From: Blastococcus sp. TML/M2B
GTDB taxonomy: Bacteria; Actinomycetota; Actinomycetes; Mycobacteriales; Geodermatophilaceae
NCBI RefSeq assembly: GCF_016612865.1
Contig: NZ_JAENZZ010000001.1
Span: 186,001-250,000, forward strand
Direction of reading: 5' to 3'
DNA: 64,000 nt
Shown here: positions 55,465 to 63,504 of the stretch, piece by piece
How the letters are laid out: each line of letters starts with the position of its first letter
Position numbering within the stretch: the first letter of the stretch is position 1
Notes under the pieces: model-generated
What the model saw: only the letters and a program-made list of their open reading frames with translations
Database searches by the model: none
What the model was told of the DNA's origin: nothing
Position numbers and translations under genes: made by a program

Positions 55465-57107
55465 TAGCCGCGCTGGCGGAGGGCGTCGAAGAGCACCGTC
55501 TGCAGGTCGTTCTCGTCGAGGGCGGAGTAGGCGTCACCGCCGGTCGCCTCGCCGATGGACTGCAGGGCGCTCAGGTCGGCGTCCGGGCCGAGGGCGATGC
55601 CGATGACCTTCACCGGGCGGCCGGGGTCGGCCTCGGAGGCGAGGGTCTGCAGCAGCCCGTCCAGGCCGATGCTGCCGTCGTCCTCGTCGGTGCCGTCGGT
55701 GATGATCACGACGGTGTTGACCGCGGTCGGGTCGTAGTCGACGCGGGCCTTGCGGACGGCGGCCAGCACCGTGTCGTAGAGCCCGGTGCCGCCGGGGGAG
55801 AGGCGGGTCGGGAACGAGTCCGCCTGCTCCTGGAGGATCTCCCGCTGCGTACGGCCGTCGATCTCGGTGTCGAGCACGCGGGTGGGCACCAGTTCCTGCC
55901 AGTCGGTGCCGCCGTCGAGCTCGCGGGCGAACACCCACAGGCCCAGCGCCGAGCGCCCCGGGATGAGCGCCAGCGCGCTCTTGGCGGCGTCGCGGGCCAG
56001 CGTGGCGCGGGTGCCGCCGCCGCCCACGTTCGCCTCCATCGACGCCGAGACGTCGACGACGGCCAGCAGCCGGGAGGGCGCGGCCAGCGCGGCCAGCCGG
56101 GAGAGCAGTGCCTGCACCTCGTCGGGGTCCAGCGGCACCTCCTCCGGGGCCTCCTCGCGGATGCCGCTCTCCTCACCGGCCGCGGGGGGTGCGGTGCCGT
56201 CGGCGTCCCGGAACCCGGCCTCGCCGGCGGCGGTCCGCGCGTCGGCCGAGGTCAGGACGGCGACGACGGAGTCGACGGCCCGGCTCTGGTCGCCGCTGGG
56301 CGAGCCGACCCGGACGACGGGGTAGTCGAGCACCGGCGAGCCGCCCTCGGGGTAGACCGCGGTGAGGGCGGAACCGGCGTCGGTCGCCCGCGCGGCGTAG
56401 ACCGCCTGCTCGGTGACGGGCACCAGCGGGGCGTCCGCGCTGCCCCCGGCGGCGGCGTCCAGGGCGCTGGAGGCGCCCCCGGCGCCGCGGTCGGCGGCCA
56501 GCACGGCCTGGACGACGGCGGTGTCGCCCGCGTCGGCGTCGCCGGCGGAGGTCATGAGCGCGGAGAGGGCGGCCAGCGCCTCGCCGCTGGAGGCGATGTC
56601 GGGCATGGCGACCGGCTGGTCGCCGGTGAGCGCCTCGGCCCACGTCGGCGGCGCGTCGGCCCAGCCCTGCGCGTCGACGACGGCGGTGCTGGTGCCGAGG
56701 ACGACCGGCGAGGTGGCCAGCGACGAGTCGGGGGAGAGCTCGGCGTCCCCGGCGCGGGGGAACCAGATCGAGGAGTCGGGCACCCAGACGTCGGGCAGCG
56801 CGTCGTCGTCCAGGGCGCTCAGGTCACCAGCGGTCTGCAGCGGGCTCTGGGCGGTCACGTCGGCGGTGACGCAGCCGTCGGCACCCAGCGCATCGGGATC
56901 GGAGAGGAGCCCGTCGACGAGGTCGGCGATCTCGGGGGTCACCGTGACGGCGACCGTGGAGCGCGTCGCGCAGCTCTCGTCGTCGCCCCCGGCCAGCCAC
57001 CACACGAGTCCGCCGGCGAGGAGGAGGACGACCACGGCCCCCGCGGCGGCGACCCACAGCGTGGGGAACGGGCGGCGGTTCTCGGTCGGGTCAGCGTGGC
57101 GGCCCAT
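55464..57107 (-). CDS. Substrate-binding plus VWA-domain membrane protein
   Basis: This 547-residue protein has an N-terminal helix (LWVAAAGAVVVLLLAGGLVW), then a domain of about 280 residues resembling type 2 periplasmic binding proteins (TVAVTVTPEIADLVDGLLSD; LPDVWVPDSSIWFPRAGDAE; VTEQAVYAARATDAG), and a C-terminal von Willebrand A domain with an intact MIDAS: DVSASMEANVGG, the later threonine in GGTGLYDTVLAAVRKAR, and IITDGTDEDDG. This binding-protein/VWA pairing occurs in actinobacteria, with unknown ligand. It is transcribed against the heptose operon and preceded by the epimerase gene. Confidence 0.85.
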   Translation of the reverse strand: MGRHADPTENRRPFPTLWVAAAGAVVVLLLAGGLVWWLAGGDDESCATRSTVAVTVTPEIADLVDGLLSDPDALGADGCVTADVTAQSPLQTAGDLSALDDDALPDVWVPDSSIWFPRAGDAELSPDSSLATSPVVLGTSTAVVDAQGWADAPPTWAEALTGDQPVAMPDIASSGEALAALSALMTSAGDADAGDTAVVQAVLAADRGAGGASSALDAAAGGSADAPLVPVTEQAVYAARATDAGSALTAVYPEGGSPVLDYPVVRVGSPSGDQSRAVDSVVAVLTSADARTAAGEAGFRDADGTAPPAAGEESGIREEAPEEVPLDPDEVQALLSRLAALAAPSRLLAVVDVSASMEANVGGGGTRATLARDAAKSALALIPGRSALGLWVFARELDGGTDWQELVPTRVLDTEIDGRTQREILQEQADSFPTRLSPGGTGLYDTVLAAVRKARVDYDPTAVNTVVIITDGTDEDDGSIGLDGLLQTLASEADPGRPVKVIGIALGPDADLSALQSIGEATGGDAYSALDENDLQTVLFDALRQRG

Positions 57108-57205
57108 GCTCGCTCTCTGTCATCGACTCGGTGACGGGCGCGGCCCCCCGGCCCGCGGTGGCCAGCCTAGTGGGAAGCCGCCGCACCGCCGCCCGGCCCG
57201 CCGGA

Positions 57206-58192
57206 TCAACCGGCGCGCACCTCGTCCCGGGCCAGCTGCTCGGCGAACCAGGCCACGGTCCGGCGCAGCCCGACCTCGCTCGGCACCGAGGGCCGCCACC
57301 CCAGCAGCTGCTCGGCGCGGGTGGTGTCGGGGCGGCGGACCTTCGGGTCGTCGACGGGCAGGTCGATGAACTCGACGGGTGAGTCCGAGCCGGTGAGCTC
57401 GACGATCCACTCGGCCAGCCGCAGCATCGACAGCTCGTCGGGGTTGCCGATGTTGACCGGGCCGGGGTGCTCGGAGAAGGCCATGGCGAGGATGCCCGTG
57501 ACGGTGTCGTCGACGTAGCAGATGGAGCGGGTCTGCGAGCCGTCGCCGGCGACGGTGAGGGGGCGGCCGGCGAGCGCCTGGCCGACGAAGGCGGGGATGG
57601 CCCGGCCGTCGTCGGCGCGCATCCGCGGTCCGTAGGTGTTGAAGATGCGGACGATCCCGGTGTCGGTCCCGCGGGAGCTGCGGTAGGCCGTCGTCAGGGC
57701 CTCGCTGAACCGCTTCGCCTCGTCGTACACGCCGCGCGGGCCGACCGGGTTGACGTTGCCCCAGTACTCCTCGGGCTGGGGGTGCACCAGCGGGTCGCCG
57801 TAGACCTCCGACGTCGAGGCCAGGACGTACCGGGCGCCCTTCTCGCGGGCCAGGCCGAGCGTGTGCAGCGTGCCGAGGCTGCCGACCTTGAGCGTCTCGA
57901 TCGGCATCCTCAGGTAGTCCAGCGGGCTGGCCGGCGAGGCGAAGTGCAGGACGAGGTCGACCGGGCCGGGCACGTGCACGTAGTCGGTGACGTCGCAGCG
58001 CACCAGCCGGAAGCCGGGGCGCTCCAGGAGGTGCACGACGTTCTCGGGCGAGCCGGTGAGGAAGTTGTCGAGGCACACGACCTCGACGCCGCGGTCGAGC
58101 AGGTGCTCGCAGAGGTGCGAGCCGAGGAATCCGGCGCCGCCGGTCACCACCGCGCGCCGGTTGTCCCGCGCCGCCCGCACCGGCTCCGCCAT
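57206..58192 (-). CDS. NAD-dependent epimerase, UDP-glucuronate decarboxylase-like
   Basis: This 328-residue short-chain dehydrogenase starts [20 protein letters not shown] and has [60 protein letters not shown] and the active-site YDEAKRFSE (Y-x3-K). The PASPxDY and HPQxExYWGNVNPxGPR blocks are those of UDP-glucuronate decarboxylase (UDP-xylose synthase). It would provide UDP-xylose or a related sugar for the glycosyltransferases nearby. It is not an HldD-type heptose epimerase by these motifs. Confidence 0.88.
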   Translation of the reverse strand: MAEPVRAARDNRRAVVTGGAGFLGSHLCEHLLDRGVEVVCLDNFLTGSPENVVHLLERPGFRLVRCDVTDYVHVPGPVDLVLHFASPASPLDYLRMPIETLKVGSLGTLHTLGLAREKGARYVLASTSEVYGDPLVHPQPEEYWGNVNPVGPRGVYDEAKRFSEALTTAYRSSRGTDTGIVRIFNTYGPRMRADDGRAIPAFVGQALAGRPLTVAGDGSQTRSICYVDDTVTGILAMAFSEHPGPVNIGNPDELSMLRLAEWIVELTGSDSPVEFIDLPVDDPKVRRPDTTRAEQLLGWRPSVPSEVGLRRTVAWFAEQLARDEVRAG

Positions 58193-58469
58193 GCCCGCTC
58201 CCTCGGTCGCCGCGGCGCCCGGCGAGGCGCTCGCGCAGGCCGGACTCCTACCCGGCCGGCGTGGAGTGACACGCGTCGTCCGCGACGGCGTCGGGAGGGT
58301 ACCCGGCGTCGAGAGCGCCGCCGGGGACGGCGACGATTAGGTCACGAGTACGTCCGAAAGCGCCGGGCCTGTCGTGCGTCGGGTCACAATGGGCTCACCG
58401 CACAGTCATGGTGGCGACGTGTTGTGCTGTACGTCACGTCGGAACCGTCCGGTCGGAAAAGGAGCTCGA

Positions 58470-59687
58470 GTGCAGGCGTTCGACACCGAGGTCACGTCGT
58501 GTCTGGTCGACCTGGCCCCGATGCTGCTCGAGCAGCTGGACTCGATGACCGACCGGATGATGGACGTGCTCTCGCGCACCGAGCCGTCCTACCGCGAGCT
58601 CATCGAGGCGTCCGGCGAGGAGCTGCGCGGCTCGACCCGCGACAACCTCGAGCACGGCCTGCTCGCGCTCGTCGGCGCCCCCGTCGCCGACCGGCCGGCG
58701 CTGCACGCGGCCCGCGAGATCGGCCGCCGCCGCGCCGCGCAGGGCATCCCGCTGGAGGCGGCGCTGCGCGCCTACCGGCTCGGCGGGCAGGTGACCTGGG
58801 AGGCGCTGCTCACGGTCTCGGCCCAGGCCGGCGGCCGGCACGACACGCTGCTGCTGCAGGTGGCCGGCACCGTCTGGCGCACCAACGACATCGAGTGCGC
58901 GGAGCTCGCCGAGGGCTACCGCGAGGAGCAGCGCCGGCTGGCCGGGGTGGACGAGGAGACCCGCCGCCGCGTGCTCGACGGGCTGCTCGACGGCCGCGGC
59001 GACGACCCCGCGTTCGTGCGCACCGCCGCCGACCTGCTGTCCATGCCGCTCGACGGCCGGCTGATGGCGGTCGTCGCGCTGCCCGCCGAGGACGACGAGC
59101 CGGGGCTCGACGGCGTCGGGCCCGAGCTGCTGCGCCACGGCGTCCGCTCGGTGTGGGGCACCCGGTCGGGCGCGCAGGTCGGCGTGATCGCCCTCGGCGC
59201 GCTCGGCGCCAACGAGGTCCGGGCCCGGTTGCAGGCGCTGACCACCGGCCCGGTCGGGGTCTCCGCGCCGGTCGACGGCGCCGCGATGGTGAGCTCGGCC
59301 TACCGGCTGGCCGAGACGGCCGCCCGCACGCTGCCGCGCGGCACCCGCCGCGTCGTCACCATCGACGAGCGGCTGCCCGAGGCGCTGCTGAGCAACTCAC
59401 CGGAGATCAGCTCGCGGCTGGTCGGGCAGACGCTGGGCGGGCTGCTCGCGCTGCCGCAGGACGAGCGCGACGTGCTGCTGGACACGCTCGCCGCGTTCCT
59501 CGCCTCGGACGGCTCGCCGACCCGGGCGGCCGACGAGCTGTACTGCCACCGGAACACGGTCATGCATCGGCTGCGGCGGATCGAGCAGGTCACCGGCCGC
59601 ACCGTCGCCGACCCGCGCGCGCGCCTGCAGTGGCAGCTCGCCCTGCTGGGCGCGCAGCACGGGCGGCCGGCCGCTCGGTCGGCCTAG
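58470..59687 (+). CDS. PucR/CdaR-family transcriptional regulator
   Basis: This 405-residue protein has an N-terminal helical sensing region (EQLDSMTDRMMDVLSRTEPS; IPLEAALRAYRLGGQVTWEA), a central CdaR GGDEF-like domain, and the C-terminal PucR helix-turn-helix (LDTLAAFLASDGSPTRAADE, LYCHRNTVMHRLRRIEQVTG). The GTG at 58470 has AAAAGGAGCT ahead of it; an upstream start at 58374 lacks support. The effector is unknown. It follows a 277-base intergenic region with no neighbour on the same strand, so its target is not evident. Confidence 0.88.
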   Translation: MQAFDTEVTSCLVDLAPMLLEQLDSMTDRMMDVLSRTEPSYRELIEASGEELRGSTRDNLEHGLLALVGAPVADRPALHAAREIGRRRAAQGIPLEAALRAYRLGGQVTWEALLTVSAQAGGRHDTLLLQVAGTVWRTNDIECAELAEGYREEQRRLAGVDEETRRRVLDGLLDGRGDDPAFVRTAADLLSMPLDGRLMAVVALPAEDDEPGLDGVGPELLRHGVRSVWGTRSGAQVGVIALGALGANEVRARLQALTTGPVGVSAPVDGAAMVSSAYRLAETAARTLPRGTRRVVTIDERLPEALLSNSPEISSRLVGQTLGGLLALPQDERDVLLDTLAAFLASDGSPTRAADELYCHRNTVMHRLRRIEQVTGRTVADPRARLQWQLALLGAQHGRPAARSA

Positions 59688-59700
59688 CCCGCCCGGGGGC

Positions 59701-59934
59701 TCACTGCAGGTAGTTCTCCACCTGCGGCTCGGGGCGGAGCTCCGCCTCGTCGGGGTTCTCGTCGTACTGGCGCTTGGCCCGGCGCTGCCGGAGCAGGTCC
59801 CACAGCTGGTCCAGGTCGGCCTCGAGCTTGGTCATCCGGGCCCGCGTCTCGTCGGTGTGCTCGGTGCTGTCCCGGAGCCGGTGCTCCTCGTCGACGAGCG
59901 CGTGGATGCGGCTGAGGATGTCGGTCTCGTCCAT
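59701..59934 (-). CDS. DUF2630 family protein
   Basis: This 77-residue protein begins ILSRIHALVDEEHRLRDS and continues TKLEADLDQLWDLLRQRRAK and EAELRPEPQVENYLQ. This is the DUF2630 pattern common in actinobacteria. It is helical and charged, with a coiled-coil-like middle; function is unknown. It lies between the convergent PucR gene and the co-directional prephenate dehydrogenase gene. Confidence 0.9.
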   Translation of the reverse strand: MDETDILSRIHALVDEEHRLRDSTEHTDETRARMTKLEADLDQLWDLLRQRRAKRQYDENPDEAELRPEPQVENYLQ

Positions 59935-59971
59935 GCCCGGGTGCCTGCCCCTCCACGGCGGACCGAAACGG

Positions 59972-60922
59972 TCAGGCGGGCACCCAGCCCTCGAGGAACG
60001 CCGCCAGCCGCCCGGTGACCGCGCCCCCGGCCCGGCCCAGCGCCAGCAGCGCGGCCCGCTCGAGCGGCATCCGCACCGACCGGCGCCCGGTCTCCCGGGT
60101 GACGACGGCGTGCCCGGCGGCCACCAGCTCCGGCCACGGGCGGGCGAGCTCGGCGCGCACCCGGTCCAGCGCCGCCCCGGTCGGGCCGGCGTTGCCCTCG
60201 ACCATCGCGGTGACGAACGCCGGGTCGCTGCCGATGACCCGGGTGCCGGAGCCGAAGCTGCCGGCGGCCAGCGCGAGGGCGAGCGGGCCGGCCTCCGCGG
60301 CCGCGGTGGCCAGGGCGGCGGCGAGCAGGTGCGGCACGTGGCTGATCGCGGCGACCGCGGCGTCGTGCTCGGCGGCCGTCGCGGGCACGACCTCCGCGCC
60401 GACGGCGAGCGCGACCTCGGCCACCCGCAGCCACCGCGCGAGGTCGGTGTCCGGCTCCAGGCACAGCGCCCAGCGCCGGCCGGCGAAGAGCGCGGGGTCG
60501 ACGGCGGTGTGGCCGGAGCGCTCGGTGCCGCACATGGGGTGCCCGCCCACGAACCGTCGTCCGAGCGCCGGGGTGAGCGCTTCGAGCACGGGGGTCTTCA
60601 CCGAGCCGAGGTCGGTGACGGTGGCGTCTGGGTCGACGGCGAGCCCGTCCAGCGCCGTCGCCATGGCGGGCAGCGGCACCGCCAGGACGACGACACCGGA
60701 GACCTGCTGGGAGATCGTCACCCCGCGGGCGGCCGCGGCGTCGCGCGCGGCGGGGTCGACGTCCCAGCCGGAGACGGCGCGACCGGCGGCGACCAGCGCC
60801 GCGGCCAGCGAGCCGCCCAGCTGCCCCAGCCCCACCACGGAGACCGGCGGTGCGGGCATCGTGGGCACCGGGAACGACGGCGTCCCGGGCGGAGCGGTCC
60901 CGGAACCTGCGGCATCGGCCAT
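59972..60922 (-). CDS. tyrA: Prephenate dehydrogenase
   Basis: This 316-residue enzyme of tyrosine synthesis has the NAD-binding start VSVVGLGQLGGSLAAALVAA, DLGSVKTPVLEAL, the substrate-binding block FVGGHPMCGTERSGHTAVDP, and AAISHVPHLLAAALATAAAE with the catalytic-type histidine. It oxidatively decarboxylates prephenate (or arogenate). The first 20 residues are Pro-rich; an internal ATG at 60862 would give a shorter protein starting just before the NAD motif. Its start is 11 bases from the divergent O-methyltransferase. Confidence 0.9.
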   Translation of the reverse strand: MADAAGSGTAPPGTPSFPVPTMPAPPVSVVGLGQLGGSLAAALVAAGRAVSGWDVDPAARDAAAARGVTISQQVSGVVVLAVPLPAMATALDGLAVDPDATVTDLGSVKTPVLEALTPALGRRFVGGHPMCGTERSGHTAVDPALFAGRRWALCLEPDTDLARWLRVAEVALAVGAEVVPATAAEHDAAVAAISHVPHLLAAALATAAAEAGPLALALAAGSFGSGTRVIGSDPAFVTAMVEGNAGPTGAALDRVRAELARPWPELVAAGHAVVTRETGRRSVRMPLERAALLALGRAGGAVTGRLAAFLEGWVPA

Positions 60923-60933
60923 GATCAGAGGCT

Positions 60934-61597
60934 ATGACCCCCAGGTCGTTCCTCCTCACGCCACGGCTCGCCGACTACGTGCGCGCCTCCTCGGACCCCC
61001 TCGACGACGTCGCGGCCGATCTCGTGCGCGAGACCGCGGAGCTCGCCGGCCGCGGCGAGGTGTCGGCGACGATGCAGATCGCCCCCGAGCAGGGCGTGCT
61101 CATGCAACTGCTGACGACGGCGCTCGGCGCGCGCACCGCGATCGAGATCGGCACGTTCACCGGGCTCTCCGCGCTGTGCATCGCCCGCGGGCTGCCGGCC
61201 GGCGGAATGCTGCTCTGCCTCGACCGCGATCCCGAGGTCACGGCGGTGGCGCGCCGGTACTGGGAGCGCGCCGGGGTGGCCGACCGGATCGAGCTGCGGC
61301 TGGGCGACGCGCTGCCCGCGCTGCGGTCGCTGCCCGCCGAGCCGGCCTTCGACCTGGCGTTCGTCGACGCCGACAAGACCGGCTACGCCGCCTACGTCGA
61401 GGAGCTGCACCCGCGGCTGCACCCGAACGGCGTCGTGCTGCTGGACAACACGCTGCGCGGCGGCCGGGTGCTGGAGCCGCAGGACGAGGAACGACGGCGC
61501 GCTCGCCGCGCTCAACGCCGCCCTGGCCGCGGACCCGCGCTGGGAGACCGCGCTGCTGCCGCTGGCCGACGGCCTGACCCTGCTGCGCAAGCGGTGA
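60934..61597 (+). CDS. SAM-dependent O-methyltransferase, +1 shift
   Basis: The reconstructed protein is about 220 residues of the caffeoyl-CoA/catechol O-methyltransferase family: TAIEIGTFTGLSALCIARGL, LLCLDRDPEVTAVARRYWER, AFDLAFVDADKTGYAAYVEE (metal and catalytic aspartate in DADK) and NGVVLLDNTLRGGRVLEPQD. Removing one A of AA at 61490-61491 restores DEDDGALAALNAALAADPRW and the end LPLADGLTLLRKR. The GTG of the next gene overlaps its TGA. Substrate unknown. Confidence 0.87.
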
Positions 61598-62103
61598 GCG
61601 CGCTCGAGGGCGGGCCGACGGCCTCGGGCAGCTTCGCCGTGCGGGTCGCGCGGGAGGGCGCCCGCTGGCGGGTGGAGCTGCTGGCCGACGACGCCGGCGA
61701 CGAGCTGCCGGTGCTGGAGCGCGCGCTGGGCGAGTTCGACCGCGCCGCCTGGCCGCCGCCGTTCGTCGTCGTGGTCGACTCGCGGCTGTACTTCGTCGTC
61801 CTGCGGCACGGACCCGAGGGCATGGTCCGCGCGCTCATCTCCGACGCGACGATGCTCGAATGGGTGCTCGCCGCCGAGGTGGTGGAGCGGTACGGGATCG
61901 GCGTCGACACCGACGGCGCCTTCGACGACGACGAGAGCGGCTGGCCCGGTGGCGACATGGACGTGTTCGCCGACGACGGGCTGCCCGCGGAGGAGCTGAG
62001 GACGATCGTGACAGCGGATGACCTGTGGGCCGAGGAGATGGTGGAACGGATCGCCGCCCGCCTCGGGTTCGCCGACGAGCTGGCCGCGGCGGTGACCGCG
62101 TGA
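61594..62103 (+). CDS. tRNA adenosine deaminase-associated protein
   Basis: This 169-residue acidic protein has VARVEAREGxRW-like blocks (RVAREGARWRVELLADD), FVVVVDSRLYFVVLRHGPEG, and MVRALISDATMLEWVLAAEV; the C-terminus is AEEMVERIAARLGFADELAA. It belongs to the actinobacterial family named for adjacency to TadA, which is here two genes downstream. GTG 61594 overlaps the O-methyltransferase stop. Function is not established. Confidence 0.88.
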   Translation: MSALEGGPTASGSFAVRVAREGARWRVELLADDAGDELPVLERALGEFDRAAWPPPFVVVVDSRLYFVVLRHGPEGMVRALISDATMLEWVLAAEVVERYGIGVDTDGAFDDDESGWPGGDMDVFADDGLPAEELRTIVTADDLWAEEMVERIAARLGFADELAAAVTA

Positions 62104-62765
62104 GCGCTCCGGCGGCCGGCACCGTCTCGGCGGTGGTCTTCGACCTCGGCGGGGTGATCACCGAGAGCCCGATGATCGCCTTCGCCGCCTACGAGCGGGA
62201 GGCGGGTCTCCCGGACGGGCTGATCCGGCAGCTGAACTCCACCGACCCCGACACCAACGCCTGGGCGCGCTTCGAGCGCAACGAGCTCGACGTGGCCGGG
62301 TTCTCCGCGGCGTTCGAGGCCGAGGCGGCGGCTCTGGGGCACACGCTGGACGCGAGCCGCGTGCTGGCCGCGCTGCGGGGCGAGGTGCGGCCCGCCATGG
62401 TCGAGGCGATCCGCCGGCTGCGCGCGGCGGGCCTGCCGCTGGGCATGGTGTCGAACAACGTCTCGCCGATGGAGCGCGGCGGCCGGATGGACGACATCCT
62501 GGACCTGTTCGACGTCATCGTGGAGTCCTCGATCGAGGGCATCCGCAAGCCCGAGCCGGAGATCTACGTCCGGGCGCTGGACCGGCTCTCCGACGCCGTG
62601 GGCCGGCGGATCGAGGCGACCGACTGCGCCTACCTCGACGACCTGGGCATCAACCTCAAGCCCGCGCGGGCGCTGGGCTTCTCCACCATCAAGGTCGTCG
62701 ACCCGGCCGTCGCGATCGCCGAGCTGTCCGCGCTGGTCGGTTTCCCGCTGGACGAGGCCGCGTGA
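62100..62765 (+). CDS. HAD-superfamily hydrolase
   Basis: This 221-residue HAD phosphatase has motif I VVFDLGGVITESPM (nucleophile D; the second aspartate of DxD is glycine, as in epoxide-hydrolase/dehalogenase-like members), motif II MVSNNVS, motif III lysine in IEGIRKPEPEIY, and motif IV YLDDLGINLKPARALG. It resembles the N-terminal-phosphatase-like family of soluble epoxide hydrolases. Substrate unknown. GTG 62100 overlaps the preceding stop. Confidence 0.87.
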   Translation: MSAPAAGTVSAVVFDLGGVITESPMIAFAAYEREAGLPDGLIRQLNSTDPDTNAWARFERNELDVAGFSAAFEAEAAALGHTLDASRVLAALRGEVRPAMVEAIRRLRAAGLPLGMVSNNVSPMERGGRMDDILDLFDVIVESSIEGIRKPEPEIYVRALDRLSDAVGRRIEATDCAYLDDLGINLKPARALGFSTIKVVDPAVAIAELSALVGFPLDEAA

Positions 62766-62790
62766 GCCGACCGGCACATCCGTTCCCGGG

Positions 62791-62832
62791 ACAGTTGGGT
62801 TCTGCCCGCGGTGGTGGGCAGAACCCAACTGT
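62791..62832. repeat. Perfect hairpin between HAD and tadA genes
   Basis: ACAGTTGGGTTCTGCCC (62791-62807) pairs perfectly with GGGCAGAACCCAACTGT (62816-62832) around an 8-base loop. It ends 15 bases before the tadA GTG. It could terminate the upstream transcript, mask the tadA ribosome site, or be a dispersed palindromic element. Confidence 0.75.
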
Positions 62833-62847
62833 GCGCGGAGCGCATGC

Positions 62848-63312
62848 GTGACGCTCGACCTCGACGCGGCCATGGGCCGGGCTCTCGAGCTCGCGGCCGC
62901 CGCGCAGGAGTGGGGCGACACCCCGATCGGGGCCGTCGTCCTGGGGCCGGACGGCGTGGTGCTGGCCGAGGCGGCCAACGAGCGGGAGAAGACCGGCGAC
63001 CCGACGGCGCACGCGGAGGTGCTGGCGCTGCGGGCGGCCGCGCGGGTGCACGGCGACGGCTGGCGGCTGACCGGCTGCACGCTCGTGGTCACCCTCGAGC
63101 CCTGCACGATGTGCGCCGGCGCCAGCGTGCTCTCCCGCGTCGACCGCGTGGTCTACGCCGCCGACGACCCCAAGGCGGGCGCGGCAGGGTCGCTCTGGGA
63201 CGTCGTCCGGGACCGGCGGCTCAACCACCGGCCGGTGGTCACCGCGGGCATCCGGGCCGAGGAGTCCGCCACGCTGCTACGTGCGTTCTTCCGCGCGCAG
63301 AGGGGCCTGTAG
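62848..63312 (+). CDS. tadA: tRNA-specific adenosine-34 deaminase TadA
   Basis: This 154-residue zinc deaminase has the catalytic HAE in PTAHAEVLALRAAARVHG and the zinc-binding PCTMCAGA in VTLEPCTMCAGASVLSRVD, with the TadA block YAADDPKAGAAGSLWDVVRD. It converts A34 to inosine in tRNA-Arg(ACG), a copy of which lies at 38419-38491. GTG 62848 is used; the ribosome site GCGCGGAGCG is weak and lies next to a hairpin. The gene ends 10 bases before tRNA-Ser(CGA). Confidence 0.93.
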   Translation: MTLDLDAAMGRALELAAAAQEWGDTPIGAVVLGPDGVVLAEAANEREKTGDPTAHAEVLALRAAARVHGDGWRLTGCTLVVTLEPCTMCAGASVLSRVDRVVYAADDPKAGAAGSLWDVVRDRRLNHRPVVTAGIRAEESATLLRAFFRAQRGL

Positions 63313-63322
63313 TCTCTTCGGC

Positions 63323-63408
63323 GGTGGCGTGTCCGAGCGGCCGAAGGAGCACGCCTCGAAAGCGTGTGAGGTTCACAGCCTCCGTGGGTTCAAATCCCAC
63401 CGCCACCG
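63323..63408 (+). tRNA. tRNA-Ser(CGA)
   Basis: Acceptor arms GGTGGCG (63323-63329) and CGCCACC (63401-63407) pair. The anticodon stem CACGC/GCGTG closes the loop CTCGAAA, anticodon CGA. A long variable arm (TGAGGTTCACAGCCTC region) and T-arm GTGGGTTCAAATCCCAC mark a class II serine tRNA of 86 bases with G discriminator. Confidence 0.96.
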
Positions 63409-63413
63409 CAGTC

Positions 63414-63449
63414 CGACGGCGGCGTCTCCTCACGGGGGCGCCGCCGTCG
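63414..63449. terminator. Terminator after tRNA-Ser(CGA)
   Basis: CGACGGCGGCG (63414-63424) pairs perfectly with CGCCGCCGTCG (63439-63449) across a 14-base loop. It follows the tRNA by five bases and faces the convergent partial gene, so it probably ends transcription of the tRNA. Confidence 0.7.
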
Positions 63450-63504
63450 CCGCTTTCCGGGGCCGGTCGGGGCCGGGCCGGGGCCGCTCGGGGCCGATGA
63501 CGCC

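Noticed and set aside
57206..58192. Epimerase as the missing HldD of the heptose operon
   Set aside because: Its PASPxDY and YWGNVNP blocks are those of UDP-glucuronate decarboxylase, and it is in a separate minus-strand unit.
17852..61597. Programmed ribosomal frameshifting at the shifted genes
   Set aside because: The sites have different runs, no shared slippery sequence, and occur in unrelated genes; base over-calling explains all with one rule.
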